Below are positions 20,946-31,935 of a stretch of DNA of 64,000 nt, piece after piece. Origin of the DNA: Crambe crambe (Eukaryota; Porifera; Demospongiae; Poecilosclerida; Crambeidae); contig OZ004584.1 of NCBI GenBank assembly GCA_963924555.1, forward strand, positions 2,231,001-2,295,000, given 5' to 3'. The notes beneath the pieces were generated by a model. That model had not been told where the DNA came from, ran no database searches, and saw only the letters and a list, made by a program, of their open reading frames with translations. Numbering within the stretch: position 1 is the first letter of the stretch; every line of letters begins with the position of its first letter. A program made the translations under genes and the position numbers.

Positions 20946-21225
20946 TTATTGGAACGGGATGTGGTGTGATCACAAATAATTTACACAATCTCACAGGTGA
21001 ACACTTGCTAGCAAAACTTGTCTACGGCCCTAAAGGACTGTTGAACATCAGACCCAGTGATATGCATCAGGTTGTTACAATGTGTTGCTCATTTGAGAGG
21101 GACCCATTTCATCCCTAGAGTCTCCACTACAGTTTTCTGGGTTTTGAAATAATTAATGATGCTTATGTTCATGCACTGAAATCCAACATCTTGATTGAGA
21201 TACTTCAAAGTTAACCATACATAAT

Positions 21226-21297
21226 CAGGAGCTGATCCAGGGGCCATGGTGCAAGCACACAGCCCCCTTCTTTCCAAAAACTCTGGATCAGCCCCTG
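21226..21297. mobile_element. 72-bp MITE-like element, CTGATCCAG termini
   Basis: Left end CAGGAGCTGATCCAGGGGCC, right end CTCTGGATCAGCCCCTG. The termini are inverted copies and resemble those of the 9267-10032 element. Non-coding. Confidence 0.55.
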
Positions 21298-21539
21298 CAC
21301 TACATGTACACAAGAACAAAACTGACCATTCCTTTACAGTTGCAAAATGAGTTCATCATATATAATACTAAATAATAAGATATACGATTCAAAAATTCTG
21401 GGGGGCTTTAGCCCCCCAAACCCCCCCCCCCCCTTACCTACACCCTTGCATTTCAATTCTCTATGAGGCTGCCAGTTTTACAAATTCTGGATTGACCGTA
21501 AGGTACGTATAGCTAACTTTGTTCCCCTAACCTCGTAGT

Positions 21540-22020
21540 AGTTGCATGCAAATATGGGCTCAGTAGGATATTCTATTCCAGAGATGCAACATTTCCTATG
21601 GTCCCATTGAAAGTCTGTATATCATGCTGAGAATTTATGGTAACACTCCGTTGCTGCGTCTATGAAAGTTCTTTAAAGCTAAAAAGGAATGAGTTGCTGG
21701 AGCAAAGTTTGAGGCAACCAGTGATGATGTTGATACGTCTGACCACTCAGGGAAGTTTAGTTGCCGGCACTGTGACCTGCACTCCTCAATACAATCATGG
21801 CATATTACGTAGGTTCCACTGTACGTGATCTAGTTGGAATTGTTCATTAATTTTAGTGCATTTTAGAAATGTTACTTGCTCAAACTATACACACACAGCA
21901 ATCACTTGACTATTGAAGCTATGATTGGAAACCACACAAGTTGTCTGAGTTGACATAGTCCCAATGGTTCCATCCACTAGGGCAGTACTTTTCCACCCTC
22001 TAAATTAAGTGTGGCCTGTA
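21540..22020 (-). pseudogene. Decayed RhoGAP middle-exon copy 3' of Ank2
   Basis: 21640-21775 matches the RhoGAP middle exon on the minus strand (GTTGCTGCGTCTATGAAAG, AGGAATGAGTTGCTGGAGC, GAGGCAACCAGTGATGATGT on the plus strand) with frame-breaking changes. The whole block parallels 10740-11160 beside Ank0. This is the second example of an exon relic fixed just beyond an Ank stop codon. Confidence 0.7.
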
Positions 22021-22088
22021 CATACATATACAAAGAAGAAAGTAGAATTAATGAATGAATGAACGAATGAATGAATAACTAAAAGCTG

Positions 22089-25000
22089 CTAATAAATTTT
22101 TCTGATTTTTTGTGCTATTGTTTGATCTATGAATTCAATAGCTTCTGCTAGGCTTTCCCATGTTGGAGGAGGACCGACTCTCTTCAACCATTGAGCTAGC
22201 ATTTCCCGTAAACAATCTCTTGCTGAGTTATAATCATGCTCAATATTTTTCAGTGAGTAATGCTCGATACCCAAAAGAGTACCTATATTCTGCCATTCAT
22301 GAGCTATGGGAATGAGCATTTTGAGTGAATCCTTCAGTGTCGGCTTTTTAGAGTAATCTATATGTGTCGGCTTTTCAGAGTAATCTCTACTTTTTTCAGG
22401 CTCAGTTGGTTGCCTTTCCTTCTTTAAATCTTGTAGTATTTGTTCAAATCGACCTAATCTTCCTTCGAATTCGGATCTTGTAATAAAGTCAGGCATTATG
22501 TTTGTGTTCCCACTTGCAGAATCTCTTGTGGATAGAACTTGTTTTCTAGACACTGTACAGGGAAAAGGACCCTTGCTGGATGAATAATTGATGGCACCAC
22601 ATTCGATAAGGAATTCTGATATCCTTCCATGGTCATTATCTTTGCTTAGTTTTAGAGCTGTCATGCCATTGCTTGTCATTGTGTTTATATCAGTTCCATA
22701 TCTCATCAGGAGTTCTACTATCTCCATGTGTCCATTATAAACACCCATCATCAGAGCTGTCATTCCAAATGTGTTCTGAAGGTTGACATCTGCTCCATGC
22801 TCGAATAGAATACTAGCAACCTCTTTCTTGCCAGTAAAGCAGCTCAACATCAAAGCTGATGTGCCATCGACATCCTGTATGTTAATCTGAGCCCCTCGTT
22901 CCAGCAGTGAAATGATCACACTTAAATGGCCATCTGGAACAGCCATCATCAACGAAGTCCATCCTTTGGCATCTTGTAAATCGATCCTTGCACCATAGCG
23001 CAGGAGCAGTTGACAAATTTTATCGTTTCCACTAACACATGCTTCCATTAAGCTGGAAATGCCATCACTGTCTTGTGAATTTACACGAGCTCTATGCTCA
23101 AGTAACAGTTCAATAAGTTTAACATGCTCTTCACTGGAGGCAATTCTAAGTGCAAACGATCCTGAAGTGTCCTGATGGTTAATATCCAGTCCATTTTTTA
23201 TCAATGTTGAAATGATGTTCTTATAATTCAACCAGTTCACTTGATGTATCAGGTCTGCTATGTCTCTTGTTTCTTTTGAAGAAGCTGAAAGTAAAGTACC
23301 TGTACTAATAATAGCGATCAGGTTGTTCCAATAGGTGGACTCACTGTCGTCTGTTCTATAGAGATCATCCACTTCCACTCCCAGTTGAAGAAGAATATCA
23401 ACCATTTCTATCACACCGAATGCACAGGCCAAGTACAAGATGCTGGGCTTGGTGTGTTTCACACGTTCTAAAAGGTCAGCATCATGAGCAAAAAGTAATT
23501 GAATAATCATATTATGGGCTTCCCAAGTGTCACTTGTATAAGTAGAAGCTGAACTCTTAAGAGCACCTAGATCGATTCTTGTTTCATCTCTTGCTTTTGC
23601 TTGTAATAATATGATACTTCTCAGCAAGTAGAATAGGTTTTGAACTTTAGCTCCACTTTCTAAGAGTAAGGATACTATTTCAACATTGCCACAAATCACT
23701 GCTTTGTCCAATGCACTCCCCTTTATATTGTGTTGAAGGTTAGGTGGCTGCAGTTCAATCTGATGAGGCAGTTGATGCAGGGATTGATAATCTGTGAAGT
23801 TACTGATGTTAACTCGTGCTCCTGCTTTAAGAAGTAATTTCACCACTTCAGTGTGTCCACGTAAACTTGCAAGCATCAAAGCAGTTTCTCCAGAATCATT
23901 GCATTGATCAAGTTCAGATTCCAATATGTAAAAGTTTGTTTTTAAAATTCGATCTACAACTTCCCGATTATCGATAAGACTTGCTAACATGAGAGCAGAC
24001 CATCCACCTACACTTTTTTTGGTTATATCAGCATCATACTTCAAAAGTAAGGACACTGTACTCATATTGTTGCATATAACTGAAAGCATTAATGCTGTAA
24101 AACCATTTTTATCTCGCAAATTGATATCTGCACCATATTGGATAAGGAGCTGAACACAATTTGTACTATTTAAATGCTTGGCATGGAGAACAGCATGAGC
24201 CATAATTTCAGCACTTGGAGCTTTGGTGTTCAGTTTTAGGAAAAAATCGTTCAATTCATCATCAGTAAAAATGATACTTGCTAACATTAAAGATGTCCAT
24301 CCGTTGATATTTTGCATGTTAACGTGTGCACCATTTTGAAGCAGTAGAGCAACTGTTTCGGTGTGTCCCTTTTGACTTGCAAACATTAAAGAAGAAATTC
24401 CATCCTTCTCTTGCATGTTAACGTGTGCACCATTTTGAAGCAGTAGAGCAACTGTTTTGGCATGTCCGTTCTGACTTGCAATCATTAATGAAGGAACTCC
24501 ATCGTTCTCTTGCATATTAATGTGTGCACCATTTTGAAGCAGCAGAGAAACTGTTTCGGTGTGTCCATTCTGACTGGCAATCATTAAAGAAGAAAATCCA
24601 TTGTTCTCTTGCATATTAACGTGTGCACCATTTTGAAGCAGTAGAAAAACTGTTTCGGTGTGTCCATTCTGACTGGCAATCATTAAAGAAGAAAATCCAT
24701 CGTTCTCTTGCATATTAACATTTGCACCATTTTGAAGCAGTAGAGCAACTGTTTCGCTGTGTCCATCCTTACTGGCAATTATTAAAGAAGAAAATCCATC
24801 GTTCTCTTGCATATTAACATGTGCACCATTTTGAAGCAGTAGAGCAACTGTTTCGGTGTGTCCATTCTCACTGGCAATTATTAAGGAAGAAAATCCATTG
24901 TTCTCTTGCATATTAACGTGTGCACCATTTTGAAGCAGTAGAGCAACTGTTTCGGTGTGTCCATTTTGACTTGCTATCATTAAAGAAGAAGATCCATTTT

Positions 25001-26483
25001 TATTTTGAATATTAACGTGTGCACCATTTAGAAGCAGTAGAGCAACTGTTTCGGTGTGTCTATTTCGACTTGCTATCATTAAAGAAGAAAATCCATTTTT
25101 ATTAATATTAACGTGTGCACCATTTTGAAGCAGTAGAGCAACTGTTTTGGTGTGTCCATTTTGACTTGCAATTATTAAAGAAGAAGATCCATTGTTCTCT
25201 TGCATATTAACGTGTGCACCATTTTGAAGCAGTAGAGCAACTGTTTCGGTGTGTCCATTTTGACTAGCTATCATTAAAGAAGAAGATCCATTTTTATTTT
25301 GAATATTAACGTGTGCACCATTTAGAAGCAGTAGAGCAACTGTTTCGGTGTGTCCATTTTGACTTGCAATCATTAAAGAAGAAACTCCATTGTTCTCTTG
25401 CATATTAATGTGTGCACCATTTTGAAGCAGTAGAAAAACTGTTTCGATGTGTCCATTTTGACTTGCTATCATTAAACAAGAAGATCCATTTTTATTTTGA
25501 ATATTAACGTGTGCACCATTTAGAAGCAGTAGAGCAACTGTTTCGGTGTGTCCATTTTGACTTGCAATCATTAAAGAAGAAGATCCACTGTTCTCTTGCA
25601 TATTAACGTGTGCACCATTTTGAAGCAGTAGAGCAACTGTTTCGGTGTGTCCATTATTACTTGCTATCATTAAAGAAGAAGATCCATTTTTATTTTCAAT
25701 ATTAACGTGTGCACCATTTTGAAGCAGTAGAGCAACTGTTTCGGTGTGTCCATTCTCACTGGCAATTATTAAAGAAGAAAATCCATTGTTCTCTTGCATA
25801 TCAACGTGTGCACCATTTTGAAGCAGTAGAGCAACTGTTTCGGTATGTCCATTCTGACTTGCAATCATTAAAGAAGAAGACCCATTGTTCCCTTGCATAT
25901 TAATGTGTGCACCATTTTGAAGCAATAGAGCAACTGTTTCGGTATGTCCATTCTGACTTGCAATCATTAAAGAAGAAGACCCATTGTTCCCTTGCATATT
26001 AATGTGTGCACCATTTTGAAGCAATAGAGCAACTGTTTCAGTGTGTCCATTTTGACTTGCAAACATTAAAGAAGAAAATCCATTGTTCTCTTGCATATTA
26101 ACTTGTGCACAATTTAAAATTAGTTGTTTAATTATTTCTGTATGCCCATAGAAACTTCCCATCATTAATGGAGATACTCCTATATTGTCTCTTAAGTTTA
26201 CTAGATGCTTTGGATTTTGGACAACATTGAGTATAAGCTGTGCCACTTCAACATACCCTTGTCCGCAAGCACACATGAGGGCATGCTGTCCTTTATTGTT
26301 CTGTAGATCAATCTTGATTCCAGGAACTTGAAGTAACTCTTCAACATAGTCTACATTTCCATGCAGACAAGCAACTATCAACTGTGAACACTGCTTTCCA
26401 TTGACTTCCACTAAACTATTAATGTCACTGCTTTTCTCTACAGCTAGAGCAAGGAGAGACTCATCTGACCAGCTTGTGTCCAT
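22089..26483 (-). CDS. Ank2: ankyrin-array / Death-domain protein, 1464 aa
   Basis: A single long frame. The start MDTSWSDESL is fixed by an in-frame TAG two codons upstream. Residues 1-131 are the N-terminal cap and divergent ankyrin repeats. About 132-724 hold 18 homogenised 33-aa repeats; one repeat is a residue short where HVNI joins NKNG. About 725-1290 hold divergent ankyrin repeats with loops, including SLMEACVSGNDKICQ, which Ank1 lacks. The linker (PDFITRSEFEGRLGRFEQIL) carries a tandem DYSEKPTHIDYSKKPT segment. The last 80 residues form the Death domain (HEWQNIGTLLGIE, LREMLAQWLKR, TWESLAEAIEF). A tetranucleotide (AATG)n tract lies just past the stop, as in Ank0 and Ank3. Signalling by death-fold assembly is expected from the family; the partner is unknown. 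Confidence 0.88.
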   Translation of the reverse strand: MDTSWSDESLLALAVEKSSDINSLVEVNGKQCSQLIVACLHGNVDYVEELLQVPGIKIDLQNNKGQHALMCACGQGYVEVAQLILNVVQNPKHLVNLRDNIGVSPLMMGSFYGHTEIIKQLILNCAQVNMQENNGFSSLMFASQNGHTETVALLLQNGAHINMQGNNGSSSLMIASQNGHTETVALLLQNGAHINMQGNNGSSSLMIASQNGHTETVALLLQNGAHVDMQENNGFSSLIIASENGHTETVALLLQNGAHVNIENKNGSSSLMIASNNGHTETVALLLQNGAHVNMQENSGSSSLMIASQNGHTETVALLLLNGAHVNIQNKNGSSCLMIASQNGHIETVFLLLQNGAHINMQENNGVSSLMIASQNGHTETVALLLLNGAHVNIQNKNGSSSLMIASQNGHTETVALLLQNGAHVNMQENNGSSSLIIASQNGHTKTVALLLQNGAHVNINKNGFSSLMIASRNRHTETVALLLLNGAHVNIQNKNGSSSLMIASQNGHTETVALLLQNGAHVNMQENNGFSSLIIASENGHTETVALLLQNGAHVNMQENDGFSSLIIASKDGHSETVALLLQNGANVNMQENDGFSSLMIASQNGHTETVFLLLQNGAHVNMQENNGFSSLMIASQNGHTETVSLLLQNGAHINMQENDGVPSLMIASQNGHAKTVALLLQNGAHVNMQEKDGISSLMFASQKGHTETVALLLQNGAHVNMQNINGWTSLMLASIIFTDDELNDFFLKLNTKAPSAEIMAHAVLHAKHLNSTNCVQLLIQYGADINLRDKNGFTALMLSVICNNMSTVSLLLKYDADITKKSVGGWSALMLASLIDNREVVDRILKTNFYILESELDQCNDSGETALMLASLRGHTEVVKLLLKAGARVNISNFTDYQSLHQLPHQIELQPPNLQHNIKGSALDKAVICGNVEIVSLLLESGAKVQNLFYLLRSIILLQAKARDETRIDLGALKSSASTYTSDTWEAHNMIIQLLFAHDADLLERVKHTKPSILYLACAFGVIEMVDILLQLGVEVDDLYRTDDSESTYWNNLIAIISTGTLLSASSKETRDIADLIHQVNWLNYKNIISTLIKNGLDINHQDTSGSFALRIASSEEHVKLIELLLEHRARVNSQDSDGISSLMEACVSGNDKICQLLLRYGARIDLQDAKGWTSLMMAVPDGHLSVIISLLERGAQINIQDVDGTSALMLSCFTGKKEVASILFEHGADVNLQNTFGMTALMMGVYNGHMEIVELLMRYGTDINTMTSNGMTALKLSKDNDHGRISEFLIECGAINYSSSKGPFPCTVSRKQVLSTRDSASGNTNIMPDFITRSEFEGRLGRFEQILQDLKKERQPTEPEKSRDYSEKPTHIDYSKKPTLKDSLKMLIPIAHEWQNIGTLLGIEHYSLKNIEHDYNSARDCLREMLAQWLKRVGPPPTWESLAEAIEFIDQTIAQKIRKIY
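24312..26090 (-). repeat. Ank2 homogenised 99-bp ankyrin-repeat array (18 units)
   Basis: 18 units encoding near-identical ankyrin repeats. Units 2 and 3 share the GNNGSSSLMIASQNG variant and are almost identical at DNA level. A NKNG(S/F)SSLMIAS variant recurs (units 5, 7, 9, 11, 12), often alternating with ENNG units, a sign of two-unit duplication. One unit is 96 bp. Confidence 0.9.
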
Positions 26484-26701
26484 TTGCTAACTCTTTGCAG
26501 TAATAGAGATCACTTGTGTACAACAAACTTTATGTACCTAGGGGTGTGGGAATTGAGTTAAATTTGTGGGTGGCAACCCTAATAATGAATATTCTTGCAT
26601 ATTCTGCACTGTGACTTGAAAATCACTATGGTTGGATGATAGACTAATTGAAGTACTTGGACTGGTCAAAGATCACGTATTTGATCCAAAAAAACAACAA
26701 A

Positions 26702-26751
<50 letters not shown>

Positions 26752-27389
26752 CACTGTTGTGTGGACTAGTGCATGGGAAGATGGTCATGTATTGCAGTGA
26801 CAGGTGATTATACCAAGGTTCTAGCTATCTATGGGAGGGGGAGGGTGGGAAAGTGTCTCTATGTCCTAGACATACTGTGGCAATCACACACCATGAGCAT
26901 ATCCATGATGCCAGCTGATTAACCACAATGGTCCTGATTAGAGGGAGCTAGTTCACTGTATGCATTATGACCACCCTTTACTATGTTGAAAACCATTTAC
27001 CAAATTCACACACCTCTGATCTGAGTCTTCCTTTTCCCTTACCAGACACTTCCTGTATGACCCAAGCCCCTGGAGGTTGCAGTAAACAGAGGATATTGAA
27101 AGGACTTGGTGTGTACTTGTTTGTGGCCTGATCCTTTCATATATTATGACAATCAAATTCATATCTACTTGTGTAGCTAGTTATAATCACACAATGTGCT
27201 TTTACCATCATTATCCACACAGTTTTCCTCCAAAATAATCAGTCATATCGAACGACTTTTCAAAACTATATGTTAGCCATTTTGAAATTAATGATGTCAT
27301 TTGTCACATAGGAGTGTAATTTCAGAGTCTGATATTGCAGCTGCTAGCTATATCATTGTTTAAAATGATTGCATATTTTGCAAAACATC
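26484..27389. other. Ank2 5' flank, no recognised gene
   Basis: Contains a (CAA)n/(AAC)n tract at about 26695-26752. The segment around 26755-26820 (GTGTGGACTAGTGCATGGGA) is shared with 42290-42350 upstream of Ank3. Promoter elements could not be assigned. Confidence 0.45.
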
Positions 27390-28802
27390 AAGTGGGATAT
27401 CCAAAAAGTTGAAAAAAAAAGGGTGCGAGTGGGTGGTAAAAGGGGTATATGAATTGAGGGTGCGAGTGGGTGGTAAAGGGGTGTGTGAATTGATCTAAAC
27501 AGTGAGTAGTAAAGGTGTGTGTGAATTGAGCTAAACAGTGGGTGCGTGAATTGTGGACTAAACAGTACACAACTGTTGAACCCAAACTATGAATAATCCT
27601 CACTGCAAATCCATTCTCTCTCCATCTTAGTCTACATCTGTCCTACCAAACATCTCACTTGGGGGGATGATTAATAGCCTTGAGTTAGCTACTTACCACC
27701 TACTACTCATCTCACTGACAAAAGTTAAAATTATTTTGACATGGCTAACTCAAGTCAGTGGAACCTGGACCCAGCCTTTTTTTCTTTTGTAGAGAGGTTG
27801 TCCTCTTTCAAAGTTTATTTGGTATAGATCCACACAGCTATAAAATTGGAGGTTCCACATACTCAACACCCAAAGGCTACACACACCATTGATACTTATT
27901 TTTCAGTGCTTCTATTTTTTACAGTCTTGTAAGAGGGAAACTGTAACACTATGGTGATCAGTGCATGCAGAATAATCATCAAGAAAAATAATGAGATAGT
28001 GGGTGGCATGGCAACCCCAATAGCTATGAATATTCTTCATTGAAGTAATTACTTCATTATCTTTGACCTCCACTCCACCACAGTCTGTCTACACCCAAAG
28101 AAACACCAGTCTGTTTACAAGTGTAGCTTGGGCACTCTAGTAATGATACAAGTTGGTTGTCCAAATGTAAAGCGCACAATAAAAACTTGCATCTATTGAC
28201 AAATCTATATATTCAGGAACAGCCTTAAGTTTACGCAGCTCTTTTAGATTTTGCATCATGCCAAAAGGCAATTCACTGTAGATAGATGTTAACATCAGAG
28301 TGCACACTTTTTCCAATTATTTTCAAAAATTGAAGCGTGAGCCATTATCCCTGTTTTAGTGTATTGTTACCAGACCCAAATTTTTCCTGTATTTATTTAG
28401 CAATTATGCTCAGCTGAAGCCTGCAGGTGCCATTAAACACTATTATAATAATTATTACTCAATAGGATGGATATTTTTGTGTGGCACAATTGAGATAAGT
28501 CAATGTTGTACAAAAATCAATGAATTAGCACCAGGTTAAAGTGCTAATGCTTTACACAATCACGACAAAAAAAAAATCAAAATCTTAATCATAAAAAAGG
28601 AAGAGAATATTTGCAATCGATGGTTAACAAAAGAGTAATACAATAATTGTGAGGCTACCAAAAAATGGTTAATACAAAAGATACATGAGCTGAGCTACGT
28701 GTGCACCAAACGAAGAAGAATAAAGAAGAGTTAACAAAAAATTAAACATCATACCATAACTGTTACAAACACATGATTTCTATACATACGTACGGACATA
28801 CA

Positions 28803-28977
28803 TCACTTGCGGAAAACTGAGTCAAACTCGTTCAGCATGATTTCTACAATGCCATTCTGTATGGGCATGAGGGTGGCCATCTCTATGGAATCCATCTCTG
28901 CTCTCATCACCGTCGGACCAAACACTATAGCCACGTTGGTGGGGAGCATCTTGTTCACACTTCCTTTCTCAATGACT
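28803..28977 (-). pseudogene. Duplicated last RhoGAP exon, unit B, frame intact
   Basis: Same length (175 bp) as the parental exon at 45156-45330, with an open frame from RVIEKGSVNKML to NEFDSVFRK and stop, and with an intact ATACAG acceptor. It follows an intact copy of exon 3, but the upstream RhoGAP exons in this unit are decayed. It is therefore an orphan fragment unless it is spliced to a distant donor. Confidence 0.8.
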
Positions 28978-29166
28978 CTGTATCAATTAAAGAGAAGGAG
29001 TATAAACTTCAAGGAGAAGTCAACAATATGGATTATGCAGGGAAAGAGGGAAGGCTGTGTAGATTAAATTTATACATTCATATGATTATTGCAGTGAGTG
29101 AAGCAAGCCCCACAGTGATGATGACCTTTCACCCTCATATGCAAATAGCATGACTCGTGCTAACAT

Positions 29167-29167
<1 letters not shown>

Positions 29168-29219
<52 letters not shown>
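29168..29219. repeat. (AG)n microsatellite in duplicated intron
   Basis: A pure AG tract between the two orphan RhoGAP exons. The equivalent tracts at 34795-34862 and 45548-45645 differ in length, as expected for slippage after duplication. Confidence 0.95.
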
Positions 29220-29223
<4 letters not shown>

Positions 29224-29230
29224 GATTGAC

Positions 29231-29336
29231 CTTCTCAAGTGTTGAATCAGTGCTTTCAGAGTGAAGTAATTACATGTGGGAAGATCTTTGACTCGTGACG
29301 TTATTTGCTGTACCCTCTGAGGCTGTGATGGTGCCC
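29231..29336 (-). pseudogene. Duplicated RhoGAP exon 3, unit B, frame intact
   Basis: 106 bp, the same length and phases as 45656-45761. It reads APSQPQRVQQITSRVKDLPT then CNYFTLKALIQHLRR. The acceptor CAG is kept; the donor is GTCAAT instead of GTCAGT. Beyond it, at 29613-29664, lies a second, partial and broken copy of the same exon. Confidence 0.8.
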
Positions 29337-29527
29337 CTGAAGCAAAAACATGAAATATTACAGTGACCCGTGTATGTATCTCCATATTGCTACTCTTCAA
29401 TGGTTGACCAAACCAACCCTATCCACTTATAGTTATAGCACCTCTAGCTTTGGGACTCGACTACCGGAATTATCATGAAAGGGAATCAGGGTTTTCATGC
29501 AGGACTGGGTGGGGAAGTGGGTTTGCA

Positions 29528-29604
29528 CGAGTAGCACATGAAACATTTTTGGATCCACAGTTAGTTCTTTGGTGTGGATCCAAAAATGTTTCATGTGCTA
29601 CTCG
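29528..29604. repeat. Hairpin with 31-bp arms, unit B
   Basis: CGAGTAGCACATGAAACATT + TTTGGATCCAC is inverted after a short loop, ending TGTTTCATGTGCTACTCG. An identical structure with one mismatch lies at 35173-35249. The ARHGAP copy near 45945-45980 has only the left arm and part of the loop. Confidence 0.85.
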
Positions 29605-29612
29605 CTCACACT

Positions 29613-30912
29613 TGACTCATGACATAATTTGCTGTACTCTCTGAGGCTGTGATGGTGCCCTGAAGTGAAATATGCAATACTACAGTGACCTGGTATATAT
29701 GTATGTACTTATACTTTTGCTGTTTATTTCATGACCAAATCAACCCCTTCCACATGCATGGTGTGTGGTGATTTAACATAACATGCCTCCAGCTATGGTT
29801 AGCCTAGTTACAACTTTACCACGATGCTAATTGCCACTCACTTCCTGCACAACCAACCAACCTATGTAATTAACTGCCACACTCACTTACTGTAGAGTTT
29901 ACGTGGCTCAAACAACTCTCGAAGGTAGTATTTAAGGCTAACAGAGACAATGTTTATGTCTGCCCACTCAGGGGAAGTACAAATTAAAATCGAAAAGTGT
30001 CTTGATTAGAAATGTCCTGACCTTTACAAAATGTCCTGATTAGAGGTGTCCTTTACAAAGTATCCCGATAAGAGGTGTCCTTTACAAAGTGTCCCGATAA
30101 GAGGTGTCCTTTACAATTTGTCCCGATAAGAGGTGTCCTTTACAAAGTGTCCCGATTAGAGGTGTCCTTTACAAAGTGTCCTGATTAGAGGTGTCCTTTA
30201 CAAAGTGTCCCGATTAGAGGTGTCCTTTACAAAGTGTCCTGATTAGAAGTGTCCCAATCAGGACACTTTGTAAAGGACACCTCTAATCAGGAGGTGTCCT
30301 GATTAGAGAGGTGTCTAATCAGGACACTTCTAATCACATAATAAGTGATTAGAAGTGTCCTTTACAAAATATCCTGACCTTTACAAAATGTCCTGATTAG
30401 AGGTGTCCTTTACAAAGTGTCCTGATTAGAAGTGTCCTTTACAAAGTGTCCCAATTAGAGGTGTCCTTATACTATAGGTAGAATGGGTGAATCAATAATA
30501 GTAATGGGACAGAATAAAGTCTCCTGATTAGAGAGGTGTCCTTTACAAAGTGTCCTGTGTCTTTGTAATATTTGTGTCCTGATTAAAGGTATCATCATAT
30601 TAATAATATGTCCTGATTTGAGAGGTGTCCTTGTATCAATAATGTGTGGATTAGAGAGATGTTGCTTCTTGTATTTCAGCAGTGAAAAGTGTCCTAAATA
30701 GAGAAATGTCCTTATTAGAGGTGTCCTGATTAGAGAAATGTCCTGACTAGAGAACTGTCCTGATTAGAGGTGGAGGTATCCTGATTAGAGAGGTGTGGAC
30801 TAAAATGGAGTCCACATTTGAGAGGTTGTACTGTATTCATATGTACGTATGTATTTGTAGACCAGGAACATGACCAAGTTATTGACAGAAGCCACAGGCT
30901 GATATTAGTACA
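29613..30912 (-). pseudogene. Unit B relics of RhoGAP exons 3, 2 and 1 plus minisatellite
   Basis: In parental order on the minus strand: 30846-30912 resembles the first RhoGAP exon end (GTAGACCAGGAACATGACCA, TTATTGACAGAAGCCACAGG on the plus strand). 29885-29990 resembles the middle exon (CAACTCTCGAAGGTAGTATT). 29613-29664 is a partial exon 3. All are frame-broken. Between 29995 and 30790 lie many units of GATTAGAGGTGTCCTTTACA + AAGTGTCCT, with an orientation switch near 30247-30360. Confidence 0.7.
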
Positions 30913-31639
30913 ACTCGTATAAAGTTCTGCATTTATGTATGGAGTATTATAAATGTCAAACAAATAATATTATTACTGTTGACACACATGGCACCCTATT
31001 TTTTGTTCACGTATAATGGACTGGCTGTATTTATAGATGGAGCACTCTATTTATATATGAAGGGTTCCATTTATATGGAGTGCTCTATTTCTAAATGGAG
31101 GCTGCATTTATAACACATTTGGCGCCCCATACTTGAGGGGTGAGTGGAATATTGACCCTTTGTTCTTTATGCACCAGAACTCCTTTAGATATACAACCCA
31201 ACATGTGAAATTTAATAAAAGAAGACATTCAAGCTGCATGTACGTAAGTTATGTAATCCTTATCATATTCTCCTGATATAACCTTCATCCCCCTATAGCT
31301 AAAAATTTAGCTGGGCTGAAAATGGTAATGAAATTTAGAATGCTACACATGGGATATAATGCATGATATCAGCAGTCACAGTAATCATTGGCAGGTTCTA
31401 TTCACACACCCTTTTTTCTTGGTGTTACAAGTTAACTGTGTAGCATTATGACTTGATATGTAGGTTGAAAAGTACATGTTATTATATACTGTACGTATAT
31501 AGTTGAAGCACCATTGGAAACAACCGTATTCTTTATTAAGAGTTGTCCTTTGTACGTAAGCGTACAACCAGAACATGCAACTAACATGCTATGCAGCTAG
31601 CCAGTCACACCAAGGTGTCATTGTGTGAAATGAGCTTAA

Positions 31640-31935
31640 CAGTGGATGCACTAGACACACCAAGAAAAAGGGGTATGTGAATTGGACCAACAGTGAACAG
31701 GGGGTGGTAAAAGGGGTATGTGAGTTGGACTAACAGGGGGTGGTAAAAGGGATGTGTGAGTTGGACTAATAGTGGATGGTAAAAGGGGTATATGAGTTGG
31801 ACTAATAGTGAGTGGTAAAAGGGGTGTGTGAGTTGGACTAATAGGGGGCGGATGAGTTGGACTAACAGGGGGTAGTAAAAGGGGTGTGTGAGTTGGACTA
31901 ACAGTGGTTGGTAAAATATGTGTGTGAGTTGGATG
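31640..31935. repeat. GGACTAACAGGGGGTGGTAA tandem repeat
   Basis: Around seven units of about 35 bp: GGTAAAAGGGGTGTGTGAGT + TGGACTAACAGTGGGT. Related arrays lie at 27415-27560, 32470-32590, 42960-43085 and 43795-43890. The reading frame across it is repetitive and not a gene. Confidence 0.85.

Larger units (their letters stand above)
19931..21539. other. Spacer with palindromic repeats, no recognised gene
   Basis: Contains a GACTGATCCAGG-type repeat end near 20150, a palindrome at 20798-20945, a small TIR element at 21226-21297 and a poly-C run at 21420-21433. Reading frames here are short and unremarkable. Confidence 0.45.
27390..31375. repeat. Segmental duplication unit B (RhoGAP 3' region)
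   Basis: A nearly 4-kb block repeated almost identically in unit C (31376-36913) and, in more complete form, around the ARHGAP 3' end (about 42660-46560). Shared landmarks run in the same order: GGTGCGAGTGGGTGGTAAA repeats, ACATCTCACTTGGGGGGATG, the conserved 3'UTR-like GTGCCATTAAACAC region, the last two RhoGAP exons, (AG)n, relic exons and minisatellite. The right border with C is sharp, at CATGATATCAGCAG. Confidence 0.85.
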
